NCBI GenBank assembly: GCA_930367205.1
Contig: OV884015.1
Location: 106,332,509 to 106,396,508 of the forward strand
Direction of reading: 5' to 3'
DNA from: Acanthosoma haemorrhoidale
Taxonomy: Eukaryota; Arthropoda; Insecta; Hemiptera; Acanthosomatidae
DNA length: 64,000 nucleotides
Made by a program: the position numbers and the translations under genes. Positions 42,991 through 54,852 of the stretch are shown here, in pieces. The notes under the pieces are model-generated. The model had not been told where the DNA came from. It saw only the letters and a program-made list of their open reading frames with translations, and did no database searches. Position 1 is the first letter of the stretch. Each line of letters starts with the position of its first letter.

Positions 42991-43914
42991 TCACCTAATG
43001 AAACTCACCTCTAAAAAAAAGGATATAAAAATAATAAGGTTTAATTACTCATAGTTCGGAGCTGATGTGTACATAAAATGTTTTACCGCCTCGGTTTCTT
43101 CCAGGAGAGAGATTGTTCTAAAACAAAGCCAAGATTTCCTTAACTGTTACATTGAAGAACAGCGTTGACTCATTGCAAAATGGGGTCAAGATTCAGACAC
43201 AGGATAACTGAGAGGAACTATTTCCCGTCTGTATTTCTCATATTCCACGGTACCATACATGGCATCTGGTATACATACATGACAATAAACCTAGTTCGCA
43301 TTAACATAATGACCAATGGAGAAGAGCGAATTGGTCTGAACAGGGTAATTTTCTGTTTCCGCATTTTCTCATTTCAAGTCGCTAACTGGCTCAAACGAGG
43401 CTTGCGAACAAATCCCAGCAGTAGGGTCCTCTACTCGCCCTAAAGGGCAGAAACACGTTACCTTTTGATATTCGCTTATTCTCTCACTCACCAAGGGTCA
43501 TATTGAAATTCAAAGTTAGAAGTCGCAATTATTAATTTCATTTCTATCGATTTATTACATTAAACAAGGCGAATTTTAAATCATTTACACACGGATCTTT
43601 CATTTTTAGTATTTTACCGACTTTGGTTTAACTCTGTTGGATCCCGAAATTTTTAAATCATAGACTTAAAATATCACCGAAGTTGTTTTCATTAACTTCA
43701 CACCAGGTTTATATGTGAACTTTGGAATTGATTTAGCTTCAATATAGTATCGTTGGAATCACCAATCTTTAGTCTGCTTTAAAGTTTTTAACTATATCAC
43801 TGAAGTCGTTGTTTTTGATTTCATTTCATTACATTTTTCAAGCCTTTTTTTACGTGTTTCTCATCATTATTTTCAGAATATGTACATATTTGAGTTTTTA
43901 TTATTAATCAGCTT
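42991..43914. other. No gene recognised
   Basis: The plus frame at 43165-43443 (92 codons; GSRFRHRITERNYFPSVFLI, NWLKRGLRTNPSSRVLYSP) is open and not low-complexity but unrecognised. The remainder is AT-rich. Confidence 0.35.
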
Positions 43915-44182
43915 TATTACGATAAAATTACAATTTTCCTCATAGGGCAATAAGTGATTGTGATAAATTATCTCAGTCATACCATATTTACAATTTTCAA
44001 TAACTCGCTCATTCATACAATATTTACAAACAGCTCAGAGACCTTCCAAGTCGACATGGTTGTCTCCCTCGCATGCGAAAGAGGAAGTGGAGTCTTGGGA
44101 AGTCCCCCACGCTCCTCCGTCAGCCGCGTCAACGGATACGAGCCAGTGGAGGCTGACCAAGAGCACGTAAGCCACATACGTT
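43915..44182 (-). mobile_element. LINE family A, 3' UTR
   Basis: Plus reading TTATTACGATAAAATTACAA at the tail, then the whole distal 3' UTR, truncated in the region with GAGGCTGACCAAGAGCACGT. The frame 43954-44205 is antisense. Confidence 0.8.
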
Positions 44183-45419
44183 TGAGTTTTGAAATATTAA
44201 ACTAATATTTCGTTGATTTTGTTTTTCCCCCTAGATTTTCCTTCATGTACTATAAAATCTACAACCCTTAACCAGCATCGACCAAAGGATTATTTTAGAG
44301 GTTTTAGTGGTTTCACTTAGTGGATCCCAGTTCCTTGTAGACACCAGTAACCGTTTCTTGACATTTATCCAGAGTCCACAAGGTCTCTTAGTCATAAGTT
44401 AGTAGTGAAAAATGAGTTTCCAGACGGGCAGATTGAGTTGCCACTTTTCTATTGAGTGACTAGAGTTTCATACAACTCCTGGTTGGAGATATCTGTCGAC
44501 ACAAAGTTGGACGGATGCACAAATCGGGTGGACAAAAATAAAATTTTCAACCGACCAAAAATTATATTTTCTTGTTGAGAGACAGTTGTGGAGTTAATAT
44601 AATGTTTATTCAACGAGTCGTGTTTACCCAAGGTGGTCTAATGAGCTGCCGAATGTTCATTCATTTTTAATTCATGAGACTGAAATCCATATGTAGTTTT
44701 ATGGAATACCATACTTTTTTTTTGGATTAAGGCATTCAATTTTTGTATTTAGCTACTAAAATCACCGAGGTTTTGGCTAACTGGGTTACAAAAACAGGTA
44801 TGAGCACAGCAATTTACAATTCTTTTTCTTCAATGATTTAATGTGGTGGCCAGTTTGAATTGTACTTGAAGGAATTAAAGTGTACTATTAATTATTGAAA
44901 CAAAAATAATCAAAGAGAGGTGAGAAAAGTCACAGCGAATAAAATACGCGTTTCTTTGCAATTATTAAGACTGGGGAAAAGGTGACATTGTATTCAACTT
45001 CGAGTCGTAACCTGATCCCGTCAACTTGGAACTAGCAGCAATGTGTCATCTCTGATAAAATCTCCACAAAAAGTGGATTTAGAAATTATTTATCAACACC
45101 ATCGTTGGTACTAATGTCCACAAGAGGGCTTACACCAAATAATTTGCTTATTACAACATCACCAATAATGTAATATTTTCAGGATTATCGGGCGCTAGTA
45201 TTCGAATTTGATTAGTATTCTTTACCATCTTGTCCTTCTCCCAGCACAGGTTGAACTGTTCAAAGTTTCTATCGAATACATTTCTTAAGCAAACCATATT
45301 AAGTGCACGAGTATTTTTTGGGGGGGGGATGCTGAAATCCGTATTTTTTTCTAATCTAGCTCCTCATTTGCGACTCCACATGTAGGGTAGACTCGTGATC
45401 AGCGAGTAATTTAATAAAA
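44183..45419. other. No gene recognised
   Basis: AT-rich; a G-run at about 45320. No frame or repeat match of note. Confidence 0.4.
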
Positions 45420-46240
45420 GATTACCCATGTACCGTACTTAGGCGTCCATCTTGATAAATGACTGACCTGGAACGCACATACGAGGCCAAAAATGGCAGA
45501 TTAAAGTTAATAAAGCAAAATGTTCCCACATTACCTTTACCCTCTGCCGCAGGTCTTGTCCACTAGTTTCTATTAATTTCATTCCTCTCCCTGTATCCGA
45601 GACAGTACGGTACTTAGGCTTCCATCACGACAAACGACTGACCTGGTCCCACATACGAGGCTAAAAAGACAAGAACTAGAAACAGACGCTTTGGACAACT
45701 GCACAGACTACTTCAAAGGACACCCCACCTCTCAATAGAAAATAAATTACTAATCTACAAAGTTATACTTAAGCCGATCTGGACCTACGGAATGGAGCTA
45801 TGGAGGACAGCAAACAAGTCGAGCATCAAGCGTATAAAAAGTCCAGAGAACAATAGTAAATACCCCTTATTACGTCCGCAACAAAACCCTTCATAATGAT
45901 CTCAATATACCTCGAACTCATCCCTTCCAAGTTCATGAAATTCCATAGTATCCCGTAGCACAGTCATCGCACTGCACCACTCATCTCTATAATCCTCCTC
46001 AGAGACTGAAACGGCAGTGGCCTCGTGACCTGCTATAAATGCGTTACAGTGGGAGTCCTGGCAATGGCCAGCTTCTCCAATCAAGTTCTGAGCGTATGTG
46101 GGTCTCGTGCTCTTGGTATTGTATGAATGAGCGAGTGAAGGATGAATTGTAAATATGGTATGAATGAGGAAATTTATCTCGATTACTTATTGCCTAGGCA
46201 GATTGTAATTTAAGTACAATAGAGAAGTTATTATTATTAT
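45420..46240 (+). mobile_element. LINE family A with partial duplication
   Basis: 45430-45490 encodes YLGVHLDK, stop, LTWNAHTRPK, then restarts upstream with KAKCSHITFTLCRRSCPLVS at 45500-45600 and repeats TVRYLGFHHDKRLTW before continuing through HLSIENKLLIYKVILKPIWT, YGMELWRTANKSSIKRI, TLHNDLNI, RLKRQWPRDLL and the 3' UTR to GGCAGATTGTAATTTAAGTA and AATAGAG. Several small deletions and shifts. Confidence 0.8.
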
Positions 46241-47021
46241 TAAAAGATACCCCACTATCAGAATTTATTCTACCTAAATTTGTTCATCCGTCCCACTGTG
46301 GGTTGTACACTGTATGAGTTGCATACGCCATTGTTCACGCATTAATGTTTTTATTGCTGTATTTTATCCATTAAATGAATTGTACGCCACCCGTACAAGA
46401 CTTATTCATAGTATATTATAGAGTCCAGAAGAGCTGAGGCATAACTGCGCGATAGCATACCCACCTACTCCACATAAGACGGAGCGAGGCTATTTACCTA
46501 TTAGCACCGCCATTAGAGCAAGCAGGCAGAAGTGGCCGTATCCTGGCTACGAGCCCTGATACTTTTTTCAATTAGTCCCTTCTGAGCAGGCCAATAGCTT
46601 CTCTCTACAGTTTCATTAGAGCCCCAGTCAAGCGTCTACAGCCCACCGCTGGGTAATTGCTTTTGTCGAAAAGTGTTCAAAGCCTATTTTGTCGTCTCAG
46701 ATTATTTCGAAACATTGATTTCTCTATCGAAATCACCCAACAACAATAACAAATACAATCTCCGTAATTCGTGAATCTCTTTTTCGTATTAAACCGATGG
46801 TTCATTGCAAAAATCGCGGCTATTCGCGAAAAAATAACAATGAATTTCGGTCCCCTCATTAATTCGTCACTTTCGTAGCCAAGGCCACTTATACGTTTTA
46901 TATCTTGTAAGTATCTTTCCCACTGTCGGGTCGTCACGAGGGCGGTGCCTAGTTAGCCCTGGTGACGAAGTGAGGTTTGATTAAGTTTATGACCTGGACA
47001 ATCGTTTCATGACGGTCTTAC
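46241..47021. other. No gene recognised
   Basis: The minus frame at 46677-46937 (86 codons, RQWERYLQDIKRISGLGYES) is unrecognised. 46380-46660 is GC-moderate without lasting frames. Confidence 0.35.
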
Positions 47022-47410
47022 TATCTGACTCCATATTTCATAGGTATGTGCCCCGACAATGCATTATGTTCAGTAGAAGAGGTATAAGGTAGGTAGTGTA
47101 GGTAGTTTTTGTGATCTTGGAATGACCACGAATTCACACTCGGTATCTGAGGGTAGGCGAAATCCGTCCGGATCCCAAAGGTGAGTGTGAACCGGGGAGA
47201 GGCAGACTGCATTGCCGAAGGGAACACTGCTTGGTAAGCTCATAGGGCAACGACAACCGTTGTCCACTAGGGAGAGGTCTCTCCCAAGGACGTGCTAGAT
47301 TTAGCGAGACGTAGGCAGAGATTCCCACTAGGAAGGTGTGGGGTCTTACAACGCCGGACTAAAACATAGCGAGGTGAGGAGAGAGAGTTGCAGAGGTTTT
47401 TCATAAATGA
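47022..47410 (-). repeat. Repeat family E, copy 2
   Basis: The most complete copy. Minus strand: CTCTGCAACTCTCTCTCC, TCGCTATGTTTTAGTCCGGC, CACACCTTCCTAGTGGGAAT, CGTCTCGCTAAATCTAGCAC, GGGAGAGACCTCTCCC (a hairpin), then the frame HLWDPDGFRLPSDTECEFVV, IPRSQKLP and STEHNALSGHIPMKYG. It links the two other copies: its left part matches the minisatellite island, its right part matches copy 1. Confidence 0.75.
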
Positions 47411-47720
47411 GAAGGCCAGGTTTAAACATCAGCGCAGCCACAAGCCATCAGTCAACCAGTCGTCAGGAGGATGAATTACAGGCCCAAACCACCGGTCTTA
47501 AATCCCCAGCTGGCTTCGTCAGTAGCCAATCAGCACTGTTTTTGTAGTACCCAATTCCTGTTGAGTATGTGGTGGTCCTTGTTCTTTGACAGTTGGTGGC
47601 ATTGGCGTCCCTGATACCTGACCCGGGTAAGGGTCTCCGGGCCTCTCGGCTGTTTGGGTCGCTTAGTACCTGCTACGGGTAGCGGGTGCCCTGGCTCTAA
47701 CTAATTGGATCGCAGCTGCA
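47411..47720. other. GC-rich unassigned stretch
   Basis: Contains GACCCGGGTAAGGGTCTCCG, GGGCCTCTCGGCTGTTTGGG and ACGGGTAGCGGGTGCCCTGG, followed at 47720 by TCTTTATTGTTTACAACA (an AATAAAG signal on the minus strand). It resembles the 3' end of a minus-strand element, but no second copy is here. Confidence 0.3.
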
Positions 47721-48447
47721 TCTTTATTGTTTACAACATTTACAATGATTTATGGTTTGGTAATGTTATTTACATTTGTTTAAATTAATTTACAACATAT
47801 ATACAATAGAGTATACGGTTATTTATCTTATGTAGTTAGCGGTCGCTACACCCACTGTTCAATTATTTTAATCCCGTTTTTTTCCCCCCTTTTTTCCTGT
47901 TTAGATTGGATTCGAAATCCTTTATTTTTACTTCGGTTCAGACTAGTGTCGCCATGAGTTAAAAAAATACGAGAATATAATCGATAGTGGCAAAACGCTT
48001 TAATATGCCTCCCTCTACGAAAAAGTCGATTTTGAAGAAAAAAAAAAAAAAAAACGGTTACTTCCTTTAATCGATCACGTGTTGGTTGATTTTCTGCAGA
48101 GAGATTAGGCATAACAAACTTCAGAGCGAGAGACCGATGGTTTAAACGTTGTAAAAAAAACAAGACGACATTACTTTTTGGAAACAATGTGGCAAACGTT
48201 TAAGTGTAAGTGACAATGTTTGTTAGGAAGCGAAGTTAAAGATGTTCTTGCTAGTTAATTCGTGAATATGGTGCGTTTAAAAGACAAAAAATGTCATGGC
48301 GGCAATAACAGTTAAGAAAGGCTCCCTATATTATTGGCTACTAATTTATCGTACACATATGGAATTTTAATAAAAACTCATAATCCTGTTAATTTGAACT
48401 TTTCCTTTTTATAACTCTCAATAATTCGTAATCCAGCTATTTTGAAT
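47721..48447. other. No gene recognised
   Basis: AT-rich with an A-run at 48038-48053. The minus frame at 47846-48187 includes MPNLSAENQPTRDRLKEVTV, a pattern with some resemblance to pogo/Tigger transposase N-termini, but the AT-rich rest is noise. See the AATCTCGATAATTC inverted repeat at 48673-48731 and the pogo-like relic further on. Confidence 0.35.
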
Positions 48448-48660
48448 TTTTTTTTTCTTTCATAGCCTTTTTAAATGTACAGATAATTATTGATCCTCAG
48501 GAAAATCTATCAACAAATTATTACAGGTATTGTTATTTTATAAAAATTATATGAATAAACAAGTATAATGATATACACTATACGTGACTGGACTAAATTG
48601 ACTAATAAAGGTGATAGGGCTCTCATTTTTGATCAAACTTAAAACTAATTTACATACTAA
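48448..48660 (-). mobile_element. LINE family B, 3' UTR fragment
   Basis: Plus reading TTTTTCTTTCATAGCCTTTT to AAAACTAATTTACATACTAA. Flanked by GCTATTTTGAA (about 48437-48447) and GCTATTTCGAA (about 48663-48673), an 11-bp duplication with one difference. Confidence 0.8.
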
Positions 48661-49283
48661 TTTGCTATTTCGAAAATCTCGATAATTCCTAATAAACCCT
48701 CGGTACCTATGCATTACGAATTATCGAGATTGTACAAAGAAGAATTATAGTCAAACCTGTATTGCTGCGCTGGAAGAGGTATTATTTGGAATGAAACATG
48801 TACAGAGTAATAGTCACTTATATATTGTGGATGTATCATGTTATTTTCACAATTACCTCAGGAGGAATAAACACCTTCTTTCTTTCCTCATCCTTTTCTT
48901 AGGGTTCAACGTCCTCTGTAGGGAATAGGGCAGGATTGCTTTCCCTTGATCCTACCCATCCCTTGTACATACGGAAAATACACACTTGGAAGGAAATCAC
49001 AAGGCACACGATAATATTTTATCACATTTCGAATGAATCCTATTGGTGGTGACAGGTGGTAAGATCCTGTCAGGTCCTGTTACTTATTCATGTTTTACTG
49101 AAATGTTTTCCATTGGGAAATTCGATGAAAATCAAATCTTTTTCATAAGCCTAAGCCAATGTTCCAACTCATCGTGTTACTTAACACTAATTAATATTTA
49201 AACCTTATTTGGTCTTCAACTTTTCATGGGCATCCATTATAAGAGTACATTAGCATATTCATTTGAACTCTTTATGATAAGTA
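48661..49283. other. No gene; inverted repeat near the left edge
   Basis: AATCTCGATAATTC and its complement GAATTATCGAGATT occur about 30 bases apart (48680-48731). The same style of TCGA-rich inverted ends occurs in pogo/Tigger elements. The rest is AT-rich. Confidence 0.35.
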
Positions 49284-50017
49284 CAAGGGTGTACCCAAAA
49301 GAAACCGGAGTGATGTCGTATGTGGTGGAGTTTTAGTAGTACCGGATTACGCCGGTAGGACCGTCTAAAACAACAGTTCATTAGTCGTTATGCCAAGAGC
49401 CGTCACTGGGGAAGCTTCCGTTAAGCTTGTATTAATTTATTTGCGACAGTTGTTATGCGAGCTCGTCGTTTTTGTGATGGCCGATTTTTGTGTACAGCCT
49501 GCGACCGTGAAAACTGGCACAGAAACTCTTGATATGTTTAAAGCGGCCGACAAGAATGATGCTATGTGGAAAACTAAGTGTTTGAGTGGTTCTCCCGTTT
49601 TACAAGTGGGGAAATGTCAATCATTGACCACCTCGTTCTGGACGTCCTTCGAGGTCCCAAACCAATGAGAATGTTGAAAAAATTCGTCCTGGAAGAAAGG
49701 TGCCATCGAAGAAGTTGTGGACAATCTAAGTTTATTACAACGAAGTGAAGGTTTGGGGATGAGAAAGTCACACAGTTTTCTCTGTACATCGATTGACGTC
49801 AAAAATATTGAAAAAAACGTTGAATCAGTTCAGACCGAAACGACGAAAACGCTGTCTGTAATCATAAAGGATGAATTTAATGGATACATAAATAAAAGAT
49901 GGAAGACTAAATTGGACGAGTGTTAGAAATTAGAGAAAATTACCTCGAATGAGATGCCAAAAAATAAATAAATCAGTTTTTACAAAAATAGTGAGGTTTC
50001 TTTTTGGTACGGCCTCG
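49284..50017 (+). mobile_element. Mariner element M7, internally deleted
   Basis: TA flanks at 49282-49283 and 50018-50019. Ends CAAGGGTGTACCCAAAAGAA and, complemented, CGAGGCCGTACCAAAAAGAA continue to ..ACC and match at about 19 of 23 positions. 734 bp, containing scattered transposase N- and C-terminal codons. A third mariner family, distinct from M1-M4 and M5/M6. Confidence 0.85.
49480..49926 (+). pseudogene. Mariner transposase remnant (M7)
   Basis: Shifted frames encode MFKAADKNDAMWKTKCLSGS (N-terminal DNA-binding region of mariners: a K-x-A-x-KDxAMxKT-like run), PVLQVGK and TTSFWTSFEVPNQ-type relics of GRPRTSRTDEN-like sequence, then IEEVVDNL, and finally the C-terminal NIEKNVESVQTETTKTLSVI, KDEFNGYINKRWKTKLDEC. 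All catalytic motifs are missing. Confidence 0.65.
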
Positions 50018-50262
50018 TACACGAAAATCTATGCAACAAATATTTTGCAGCGATTAAAAGGCATTGAAAATCATGACAAGCACATTAGCCGCTTTGCTGC
50101 TAACTAGTAATATTCAATAAAACCAATTATAAAATATAGAAATATTATTCTGCAATATGGTTTTGACAAAGAAATAAAAATATTGTACTTGGTTTTTATT
50201 ACAAGTCGTGTTCAAACCTGTCCTGTCAGCTAAATGTCAATTGGGAAAATGGTTCGAAAGTA
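50018..50262. other. No gene recognised
   Basis: AT-rich spacer between M7 and M6. Confidence 0.4.
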
Positions 50263-50304
50263 TTGGGGGGACAAGTTTTAACAAGTTTTTGTTTTTGATC
50301 AATG

Positions 50305-50815
50305 ATGTAATCACCCTCGTTATTATGCATCAGCAACCTCTTGCCATCTAGTGTGCAAATTGTCAACGCCTGATCGATACAAATCAATTCGTTTTTGTGC
50401 AAAATATCTGGAGGAGATGGCATTTTGGACATCATCCAAATTTTGAAATTTTTTGCCACTTAGAAAATGTAGCGATCGGAATAAATGGTAATCCGATATC
50501 TGGCGAGTATGGTGGTTAAGTCAATACCTCCCAACCCAATTTATTAATTTTTTCCAGGGTTCTTGCGGAAAAAATAGGCACAGTGGGGTCTTGCATTATC
50601 CTGTTGCAGAATAGCGCCTTTGTTATTGAAAATCGCTGGGCAATTTCCAATTAAAGATTTACTTACTCCCACATTACTGAATACTCCACCAAACACACAA
50701 AAGAGCCTTTTTGGAGTTTAAAAAACCTGGCTTAGCTGTACTTCGTGCCGATTCATGCGAAGAGAGATTTTTGGATTATCATAGAGGACCCATTTTTCAT
50801 CTCCAGCCTAACCCA
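50305..50815 (-). pseudogene. Mariner transposase, C-terminal part (M6 left half)
   Basis: Read downwards: MKNGSSMIIQKSLFA-like shifted relic of the WILYDN region, WWSIQ, a LIGNCPAIFNNKGAILQQDN-type second Asp motif, QDPTVPIFSARTLEKI in shifted frames, GWEVLTTILARYRITIYSDR-like, then VQNAISSRYFAQKRIDLYRS and TMHTRWQEVA relics. Many shifts and small deletions; the region around LIPGKTVNADL is deleted relative to M5. Confidence 0.7.
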
Positions 50816-51030
50816 CCACGCTTGCCCGATATTGCGCCATCGGATTTCCATTAATTCCGATTGCTAAAAATTTGAAAATTTCCAAAATGCCATCTCCATA
50901 TTTTGGTATTTTGCACACAACCCTATTGATTTTTATCGATTCGGCATTGAAAATGTGCACACTAGATGGAAAAAGGTTGCTGATAACAAGGGTGATTACA
51001 TCATTGATTAAAAACAAAAACTTGTTAGAA
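50815..51030 (+). pseudogene. Mariner transposase, extreme C-terminus (M6 right half)
   Basis: Starts with PDIAPSDFH (third Asp motif), then NSDC.KFENFQNAISIFWYFA, NPIDFYRFGIENVHTRWKKV and ADNKGDYIID before the stop. Compared with M5 the segment LIPGK..NELGWEVL is deleted, leaving PDIAPSDFH continuous with the C-terminus. Confidence 0.7.
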
Positions 51031-51082
51031 ATTTATTTTTTGACTTTAATGTAAAAAAAAAGACATTACTTTCAGGTCCCTC

Positions 51083-52279
51083 TATTATTAGTAAAAACAA
51101 TTCACGGTATCTGGATAAGGCGTAATTTTGATGAATATTGTACTCCATTAGTACCTGCTAGTGAATGCTATTATTTAGGTACCATTAGTGATGTTTAGGT
51201 AATATCCGGGGTATGATTATGTACAAACATCAGCGGGGAATCTCCATTTATCTGTTTTCATATAAACAAATAAATCAAGCGAGATCTGCTGGTGATTTAT
51301 ATCGTGAAAGCCCTCCACTCTCCAAGATTGATTGGTTGTCGGCGAAGCCAAGCCGCTTAATTTATAAGCGGCGTTTCTAAATCATATTGTATAGGCATCA
51401 TAATAACTTGTATAGGCGATCCTTTATCAAAAAATTTATATCAATAAATATTTATTTGTATTTATTAGTCAGTGATCTCGCTTTGTATAGACCGGATTTA
51501 TCTATCTACTGAGATCATTTCTCATCTCTGTTATATGATATATCGGAAACCAGCTGACTTATTCAGTGGTTATTGAAAATAAATTTTAAATTTTCATTTT
51601 GTGGTTCAAGCCTAACACCCAGATCCAAAGGAGCTAATGTCTGTAATTCAATTTCTGTATTATTTAAAATAATAATGATCTGCAAATAAAGTTAACTCAC
51701 TGGGAATATTAATTTTGAATATTATTTTAACTGTTTCAAGACTTGAGCACCTCTAGACTCTGAATTTGTATAAAGTACAACACGGTAACAACAAGTGTAC
51801 ACTCATACAAAGTGTACTCAAATAGTTTTTGGATTTTAGTTAATAATAACTCGTTAATGGGCATATAGTTGACAGTAAGTTGAACAATTGACCAAAATGA
51901 TTGGGGGAGCCAGTATTGTTTTTTCTTAATGAGGACTGAGACTCTTAATTTGGGGAGCAATCCTGTCTTGGAATAAGCCCCTGTGGGAAAAAAAACATTA
52001 CATTTCAATTTGTGAATAATTACCAATGTTACACTGACAGGACAGGGGCTTGAACCAAGGTCCTCAAATCCATTTGGGGATCTACTTTCCGTGGTAATTA
52101 TTAATACTCGAATTTCTGCCAATCTAAAAAATTGAAACATCTAAAAATTTCAAGAATCCCACATATTTTCTTTTCAAAACGTTATTTATGTATTTTAATG
52201 AAGGTGAAAAGACAAATAAATCATGTTAAACGCTAAAAAATGATTCAACAGACCCGTGATACTTCGGAAGTTTGAAATC
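51083..52279. other. No gene recognised
   Basis: The minus frame at 51736-52140 (134 codons) includes TTESRSPNGFEDLGSSPCPV but the rest is Leu/Val/Ile-rich AT sequence and no family is recognised. Region 51230-51400 is slightly GC-richer. Confidence 0.35.
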
Positions 52280-52860
52280 GACTCTCGAACCTCAATAGCT
52301 CGATATATTTGATAACACTAATATTTTTCCGTTGAGAAAATCTTGTTTTGTCGAAACAAATGAGAGGATAACTCGAAATAGTTTTACCTCTATAAGCCAA
52401 AGTAACGAACTATTTACCTCTACAACTCGAAGAAAGCCAAATTTATGGTTGTCGGGGAAGGGCTGTCGATAAATTATCCCCATATATCCCCACTATGTCA
52501 CCCTAAAACATGCAGGATTTAAAACGTCGATTGAGTATTCTCCCACTTTTTACGATCAGCCACCCGCAAGTGTAGGCCATATGTTAAAAACTGTACGTGA
52601 GAAACTTAAAATTATCCAAATATTAAGTGAAGGAAGGAGGCTAATTGTGGTATCTATTGCAGTGTACCCAGTCTACAATTTTGAAAAATGTGGCGGGACT
52701 TCAAAAGCACGTAAATAAAAGTAGACTTTTATGCAACAGAAGAAGAGGCGCGGAACCCCATGATGTTTAAGAAGGCATTGTTAAAGGATTGTATCAAATA
52801 CTGAGACAAAAATATATTTTCAAGGGAAAAGGTGAATAACTCAAACTATTTTTAACTAGA
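52280..52860 (+). mobile_element. Pogo/Tigger-like transposon relic
   Basis: The left part is rich in CTC/TCGA runs (TTACCTCTATAAGCC, TACCTCTACAACTCGAAGAA, TGTCGGGGAAGGGCTGTCGA) as in pogo/Tigger ends. From 52594 the plus strand encodes REKLKIIQILSEGRRLIV, then in the next frame QCTQSTILKNVAGLQKHVNK, and then EGIVKGLYQILRQKYIFKGK. These match in order the CENP-B-type helix-turn-helix (KLxII..., QSTIxxI) and the following EAL-x(2)-W-x(2)-Q region. Decayed; no DDE part seen. Confidence 0.45.
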
Positions 52861-53839
52861 AGTGATTTTTCATTCCCTTTATATTTGAGTTACCGAGTGT
52901 TAGTACAATTAAAGTTGTAAAAATGTATCCAGGTCAACATAATTGATAATATCATGATAAAGCATAAATAATTCTTAAAATTGGTTAAGAAGCTTTTTCC
53001 GTTTAGTTTCAGTATTATTTTAATATATTGGTTCCTCGCTCTTAATTATTCAAGCTGGAAAGTACAAAGTATATTTAAATATATTATTCGAGGAATTGGT
53101 CAAGAGCTTAGTTTTATCAAAATATAGCATTGCAAAAGTTAGGGGCGTTTGATCGGCCACGCCCTGTCTGTAAGGTCCGCAAACTTTTAAATCTTGTCAC
53201 GATGATGTGATAAAACGTTAACGAGTACAACGGCGTAAGGACATTGAGGTCTTGCTCTTTCTAAAATACTAATTCCTATCGCCGAGAAAAGAGGCTTTAC
53301 TTTCAAACATAAACTTTCTCGGCCTGACTGTGCCTCAGTATTGAAAACCGATGTTTCCTTCTGACAGGTTATAGCTCCGAATACAAAATAACCGTTTGCT
53401 GAATATTTAAAAAAAAAAAAAAAAAAAAATTATTGGCCCTATAAAAAATATACTGACAGGATCGGGTAGGCCGACCGAATATTGAAGGGACTCTGGCTTC
53501 CTTCCAATATATTTTTTTCTTTGCCAAATAATTATTAATAATAATCGGATCTTTACCACAGCTAAAATTAATAATTTAATGTATAATTTTTTTATCCTTT
53601 ATTCTGAGAGTAAACGACATATTAGAGATGGTGCATAAAGTGTTTGAAATAATGCGATTTTTAGGATGACTAGGCTTCAAAAAAAGTGAAATGAAGAATG
53701 TACTTTTGATTTGAGAAACTGACTAGTTTTTTACTGGCAGAAACTCGCGATAAAGCTTCATGCTTTGTACGTCTTGTGCCTCCTTTATATATTTATATAC
53801 CATGAGATTTAATTAAATTATTGTATGAATTCATTCAAC
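52861..53839. other. No gene recognised
   Basis: AT-rich with an A-run at 53409-53429. No frame or match of note. Confidence 0.4.
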
Positions 53840-54155
53840 GTAGACATATGAAATTCTTTGATTCATTGCAATACATGACAAACCCGGTATTTAGCACGAT
53901 AACCCCCGCCTCGTTCCCCCATCGATGGCAACAGACTGTCGGGGATAAATTAGGTTAAGAATTAGTATGTAAGCTAGTTTTAAAGTTGATCAAAAATATG
54001 AGCCCCATCACCCATTATATAATTTTTATAAAATAACAAAACCTGTATATAATTTAGCGATGCTACAGGAAATACAAAAATAATTTGTAAATAGATTCGC
54101 CTGAGGATCTATAATTATCTGTAAATTTAAAAGGGCTATGAAAGAAAAAAAAATA
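53840..54155 (+). mobile_element. LINE family B, ORF2 end plus 3' UTR
   Basis: Encodes RRHMKFFDSLQYMTNPVFST and ITPASFPHRWQQTVGDKLG, then the 3' UTR with TTGATCAAAAATATGAGCCC, a deletion removing the TTTATTAGTC..CTTGTTTATT part, and the terminal GGGCTATGAAAGAAAAAAAA. Truncated at the codons for the HRRHIKFF motif. Confidence 0.85.
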
Positions 54156-54841
54156 TATAATCAATATTACACAATATGTGGAGCTTGATATTTCCAGTGC
54201 AGGGTATGGATTGGTGGTAACGCCCAATGTTGTTTGGTATATGGTCATTTTACAGTCGATTGCAAATAGTGGAAATTGAACGCTAGTGAAACTCGAAACT
54301 GTATTTTCAGTGATATCCATGTCATTTGGATGTGATTGATCCAATTAGGATTCCGGTCAAGCTGTAGTCCTATATTATGTGTCCTATACAGAATTGGTCA
54401 AAATTTTCTTATTCAAGAAAAACAAATAAACTATAACACACAAATTAATAAAAAAAAATTATGTTTGTTTGGTTGAATTAAAAGAAACAATGTCAACGTC
54501 ACTGAACATTGGTCTATAACTCTATTATTTGTTAAGTTTATTTTGAGCATAATATGATACAAGAGTCGGATTTGAATTGTTCGACATTTAAAACTGAGGC
54601 AAATCAAATAAAACCAAAAAAAAAATCAATTGCGCCATTTAGATTAACTTTCCTCGACTTAAAAAGTAATTTTTAAACAAAACTATTCCTTATAAACTAA
54701 CATTAAGTTCATTGTTGCCATGGTGATAAGCAGTGTCAGAAGGTAAGTAGGCGTTTTTATCTTAGCTCTTTCGAAGCAGAAGATACTCTAGGCAAGTCCT
54801 TTCTTGCAACTTCTATTCTACTATTGTACCTTTAATGCAAA
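54156..54841. other. No gene recognised
   Basis: AT-rich; no frame of note. Confidence 0.4.
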
Positions 54842-54852
54842 ATTCTACCCTC

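Larger units (their letters stand above)
50263..51082. mobile_element. Palindromic (foldback) mariner M6
   Basis: Same architecture as M5: minus-strand transposase in the left half (to about 50820), plus-strand C-terminus in the right half (50850-51020). TA flanks at 50261-50262 and 51083-51084. The right end complements to GAGGGACCTGAAAGTAATGT; the left end keeps GGGGGGAC but has lost the following bases. The central GTGCCGATTCATGCGAAGAG, AGATTTTTGGATTATCATAG, then GACCCATTT..CTCCAGCC and CCCGATATTGCGCC are shared in the same order with M5 (21157-21255). Confidence 0.85.
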
